From: an uncultured Alphaproteobacteria bacterium
GTDB taxonomy: Bacteria; Pseudomonadota; Alphaproteobacteria; Rickettsiales; UBA1997
Direction of reading: 5' to 3'
DNA length: 7,775 nt
Assembly: GCA_903898475.1 (NCBI GenBank)
Contig: CAIUFU010000092.1
Location: forward strand, 1-7,775
Positions 5,670-7,775 of this stretch are shown piece by piece (the first letter of the stretch is position 1; each line of letters opens with the position of its first letter). Below the pieces are notes generated by a model, which was given only the letters and a program-made list of their open reading frames with translations, searched no databases and was not told the DNA's origin. The translations under genes were made by a program, and so were the position numbers.

Positions 5670-6239
5670 ATGTCGAAAAAAACTACCTACAAAATCTTGT
5701 TAATCCTTCTGATTGCTTTGCTTGCGCTTGAGGGCTCAGTTGTGATTTTAAATGATTTCTTTTTTGAAAAAGTTGCCGCTCGCGAAATTGCCGCAAGACA
5801 ACTTCCCAAAGAAACTGCCAATGCGGTGAAACACGCCTACGCTGCCAGCCTGCTTTACAGCGGCTTTCGCACGATTTTCTTAAGTAAAAATGCCGCAAAA
5901 AATGCGACGATTTTTTTCGGCAAGGTTAATGAAGTTGCTGAGATAGTTTTTAAAACTAATCGCGATTCGACTTTGGAGATGATGAAAGATTTGGAAAATA
6001 ATTTGATCGGGATTGTTGCAGCAGAGTGGCTTGAAGAAAATCACAAGGACAATCGCATTGGATTTATTGGCGATTTGGCGGAAAAGAAAATTTTGATTTT
6101 GTCTTACGAAGATGTGGCTTTGGAAGATACGGAAAAGAGAAAAGCCAAAATTTCTGCCGATTATTTTATGGCCGCAAAGTGGTTTGAAACAAATCGAGAA
6201 GAGATTGAAAAACTAAGTCAGCTGAAAATCGCAAGTTAA
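5670..6239 (+). CDS. Membrane-anchored hypothetical protein, probably periplasmic domain
   Basis: The family is not firmly recognised. The 189 residues start with a basic N-terminus (MSKKTTYK) and one hydrophobic segment (about 9-28, ILLILLIALLALEGSVVILN), a signal anchor or uncleaved signal; no lipobox is visible. The rest is soluble and helical, presumably outside the cytoplasm. Two clusters stand out: NAVKHAYAASLLYS (51-64) and DSTLEMMKDLENNLIG (99-114), with FFGKVNE between them. From memory these resemble an HAY-x-x-S … DLxNNxxG motif pair shared by some uncharacterised families, possibly a His/Asp/Asn active site; this is inference. The gene is alone on its strand, divergent from the transporter and convergent with the helicase gene. 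No clear Shine-Dalgarno is present. Confidence 0.75.
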   Translation: MSKKTTYKILLILLIALLALEGSVVILNDFFFEKVAAREIAARQLPKETANAVKHAYAASLLYSGFRTIFLSKNAAKNATIFFGKVNEVAEIVFKTNRDSTLEMMKDLENNLIGIVAAEWLEENHKDNRIGFIGDLAEKKILILSYEDVALEDTEKRKAKISADYFMAAKWFETNREEIEKLSQLKIAS

Positions 6240-6245
6240 GCAACT

Positions 6246-6266
6246 CCCCTCCTTGAAAAGGAGAGG
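6246..6266. terminator. Hairpin between convergent genes, probable terminator or small repeat
   Basis: CTCCTT (6249-6254) pairs with AAGGAG (6258-6263) around GAA, and past one mismatch CC (6246-6247) pairs with GG (6265-6266). It lies 6 bases after the stop at 6239 and 29 bases before the helicase stop at 6298. Only CTTT follows on the plus strand, so the T-tract is weak. Similar CTCCCCTCCTTGAAAAGGAG sequences occur, from memory, between genes in many genomes. Confidence 0.5.
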
Positions 6267-6295
6267 CTTTAGACCGAGTTTTGTGAAAAATCTGA

Positions 6296-7591
6296 TTACT
6301 CCTTCAGCCCGCGATAAAATCCAACCGCATCACGACTTGTTGAAATGCGGTTAAAATTAATCGATTCAATAAAAATCCCTTCAAGCGACCGCGCTCTCGA
6401 CAAAGCCACATAAGCCTGACCGGGACTAAAAACATCCGAAAGATCACAAGAAATTTTGTCCAAAGTAAGCCCTTGCGATTTGTGAATTGTCATCGCCCAA
6501 GCCAGAATTAGCGGCACTTGGCTGGTTGAGGCATCGGTTACAACAATTTTTTTCTCTTCGTCGTAGCGCTCAATTACCCACTCTTCGGGAGCGATTGTCA
6601 GAATTTTTCCATTAGCAAATTCAACAACTGGGTAAGATTTTTTAGTGCTAAAACTTTGCACAATCCCCAGCGAGCCGTTGATGATTCCATCTTTTTGGTA
6701 AGTATTTTTAATCATCATCACCTGCGCTCCAACCTTTAGCTTCAGGCTTTGCGAAGCCATGCAGTTTTTCTTTAAAAATTCAACTTTGTCGGGCAAACCA
6801 GAATATTCCGCCTCGTGAGTAATTTCTTCGCGAGGAATTTTTTTGAGTTCTTCTGAGTTAATTCTTGCCACTTTTTCATTGTGAGTGGTCAAAATTGTCG
6901 GGCGAATTGCTTGATTGTCATCCTTAGCGTTAAGCCTTGATTCAAGAACTTCGCGGTCACTTTGATCAAGCTTGCCAAAACGCAAATTATTTAAAATTTT
7001 AATAAATTTCTGATCCGATTGGCGAAAAATTTCTTCGAGCTCAAAAGTTTCTAAATTGAGATTTTTCCAAGCCTGCGAGTGAAAACAAAAATTAAAATCT
7101 CCGCCACGATTAACCGGCGGCAATTGCAAAAAATCACCAAACAACAACATCTGCACGCCACCCATCGGCGCATTATTTTCGCGAATGCGGCGAAAAACTT
7201 GATCGAGAATTTCAAAAACTTCCGCCGAAATCATCGAGATTTCATCAATTGCCAAAGCCTTGGCCTGCCTGATGCGGCGTCTGATGCGACTGAATTTGCC
7301 GCTGAGAATATTACCAACAATTTGATCGATTGGCAAATTAGCCAAACCAATTCCGGCCCAAGAATGAATCGTAGCGCCGCCAATATTTACGGCAGCAATT
7401 CCGGTGCTAGCAGTGATTTCTAAGCCGAGATGTCCATAATTTCTTTTGAGAAAATTTAAAAGGTAGGATTTTCCGCTACCCGCGCCGCCAGTGACAAAAA
7501 GGTTTTTGCCAGCTTTGAATGCCTCAATGACGGATTTTTGTTGCAGCGAAAGTGAGGAGAGATCTGGGTTTGTTTGTGAGGTGTGAATCAT
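6296..7591 (-). CDS. PIF1/RecD-like superfamily 1 DNA helicase
   Basis: This 431-residue ATP-dependent 5'-3' DNA helicase candidate has the SF1B motifs in order: Walker A GGAGSGKS (35-42), motif Ia ITASTGIAAVNI (59-70) followed by the PIF1-typical GGATIHSWAGIG (71-82), Walker B IDEISM (115-120), motif III FGDFLQLPPV (151-160), the motif IV arginine in EIFRQ (Arg190), motif V TIHKSQGLTLD (368-378) and motif VI YVALSRAR (394-401). All key residues are present. PIF1-type enzymes unwind forks, R-loops and G-quadruplexes; the bacterial role is less clear. There is no extra N- or C-terminal domain, so it is a compact form. The ATG at 7591 is two bases from the T-tract of the upstream terminator, and the only Shine-Dalgarno-like sequence (GAGGGGGA) is in that hairpin's 3' arm. 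Confidence 0.92.
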   Translation of the reverse strand: MIHTSQTNPDLSSLSLQQKSVIEAFKAGKNLFVTGGAGSGKSYLLNFLKRNYGHLGLEITASTGIAAVNIGGATIHSWAGIGLANLPIDQIVGNILSGKFSRIRRRIRQAKALAIDEISMISAEVFEILDQVFRRIRENNAPMGGVQMLLFGDFLQLPPVNRGGDFNFCFHSQAWKNLNLETFELEEIFRQSDQKFIKILNNLRFGKLDQSDREVLESRLNAKDDNQAIRPTILTTHNEKVARINSEELKKIPREEITHEAEYSGLPDKVEFLKKNCMASQSLKLKVGAQVMMIKNTYQKDGIINGSLGIVQSFSTKKSYPVVEFANGKILTIAPEEWVIERYDEEKKIVVTDASTSQVPLILAWAMTIHKSQGLTLDKISCDLSDVFSPGQAYVALSRARSLEGIFIESINFNRISTSRDAVGFYRGLKE

Positions 7592-7592
7592 G

Positions 7593-7626
7593 AAAAAAAA
7601 TCCCCCTCGCCAGTTAGACGAGAGGG
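7593..7626 (-). terminator. Rho-independent terminator of the DsbA-family gene, overlapping the helicase leader
   Basis: On the minus strand CCCTCTCG (7626-7619) pairs over 8 bp with CGAGGGGG (7609-7602), with one G-U, around a 9-base loop. One A and a run of eight T (7600-7593) follow. It begins 10 bases after the DsbA-family stop codon. The next gene's ATG is at 7591-7589, so the terminator occupies that gene's entire ribosome-binding region. Confidence 0.9.
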
Positions 7627-7635
7627 ATATTTAAA

Positions 7636-7725
7636 TTAGTTTTTCGCTCTAGTTGCAGCGATTTTTTCTTTAAGAGCACCAAGCTCAAGAGCTCCTGGGA
7701 TCAATTCTTCGCCGATTACGAAACC
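7636..7725 (-). CDS. DsbA-family thiol-disulfide oxidoreductase, C-terminal 29 residues only
   Basis: The minus-strand frame from 7725 to the TAA at 7638-7636 reads GFVIGEELIPGALELGALKE followed by KIAATRAKN. A 'G-F-x-IG-x-x-x-IPGA-x-x-x-x-x-L' end is typical of the DsbA/Com1-like thioredoxin-fold family (periplasmic disulfide bond formation), where it follows the cis-proline strand. The CXXC active site and signal peptide are outside the window. The gene is cut not by biology but by adapter sequence starting at 7726. It is followed by a strong terminator. Confidence 0.7.
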   Translation of the reverse strand, partial: GFVIGEELIPGALELGALKEKIAATRAKN

Positions 7726-7775
7726 AGATCGGAAGAGCGTCGTGTAGGGAAAGAGTGTCTTCGCCTGTGTAGATC
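7726..7775. other. Untrimmed Illumina dual-index adapter at the contig end (artefact)
   Basis: From 7726 the sequence begins AGATCGGAAGAGCGTCGTGT and continues to AAGAGTGT at 7758, the reverse complement of the TruSeq read-1 primer site. It is followed by eight bases CTTCGCCT (7759-7766) and GTGTAGATC (7767-7775), the start of the P5 flow-cell arm. The eight bases are the reverse complement of AGGCGAAG, the i5 index known as D505. This stretch should be trimmed; no gene call should extend into it. Confidence 0.98.

Noticed and set aside
5683..5898. Minus-strand 71-codon frame opposite the membrane-anchored protein
   Set aside because: Arg/Gln-rich antisense product; the plus-strand frame has a clear membrane segment and globular pattern.
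7079..7423. Plus-strand 114-codon frame opposite the helicase
   Set aside because: Antisense to conserved helicase motifs; Asn/Lys/Ala-rich low-complexity translation.
1..7725. tRNA, rRNA, riboswitch, CRISPR or toxin-antitoxin loci
   Set aside because: No cloverleaf, conserved RNA core, regularly spaced repeats or paired small toxin-antitoxin genes were seen on either strand.

Overview
The window looks like a contig from an AT-rich alphaproteobacterium, most likely a host-associated member of the Rickettsiales/Holosporales type. The evidence is a Shemin-pathway 5-aminolevulinate synthase (hemA), an HdaA-like DnaA paralogue with an N-terminal clamp motif, a RuvX with the N-terminal extension seen in alphaproteobacteria, GatC (indirect tRNA amidation), ankyrin-like small proteins and an IS5-type transposase end. 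The lineage is inferred from gene content; no rRNA, tRNA or CRISPR array was seen.

Left part (1-1882) is accessory. It opens inside the 3' end of an IS5-family element (transposase C-terminus, stop at 84-86, probable IS end near 106). Next come two consecutive plus-strand reading frames (163-657 and 719-1072) that look like one ankyrin-type gene split by a one-base frameshift at an A-run; the second half ends in a CAAX-like tetrapeptide (Cys-Ala-Leu-Ser). A 285-base gap holds a 16-bp terminator hairpin and a short minus-strand coding remnant. A second, distantly similar ankyrin-like gene follows (1358-1882).

The middle (1909-4594) is housekeeping: gatC and hdaA as a tight minus-strand pair, ruvX divergent from gatC, and hemA convergent with ruvX across a palindromic repeat. 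The right part (4681-7725) holds an EamA/DMT-family transporter upstream of hemA on the same strand, a divergent membrane-anchored protein of unknown function, a PIF1/RecD-like SF1 helicase, and the last 29 codons of a DsbA-family protein whose terminator overlaps the leader of the helicase gene.

The last 50 bases (7726-7775) are not biological. They are Illumina dual-index adapter sequence left on the contig end, so the true sequence stops at 7725. The housekeeping genes form no single pathway. The coherent novel hypothesis is the left block: an IS-flanked pair of diverged ankyrin-type effector candidates, one with a possible host-prenylation signal and a frame disruption.
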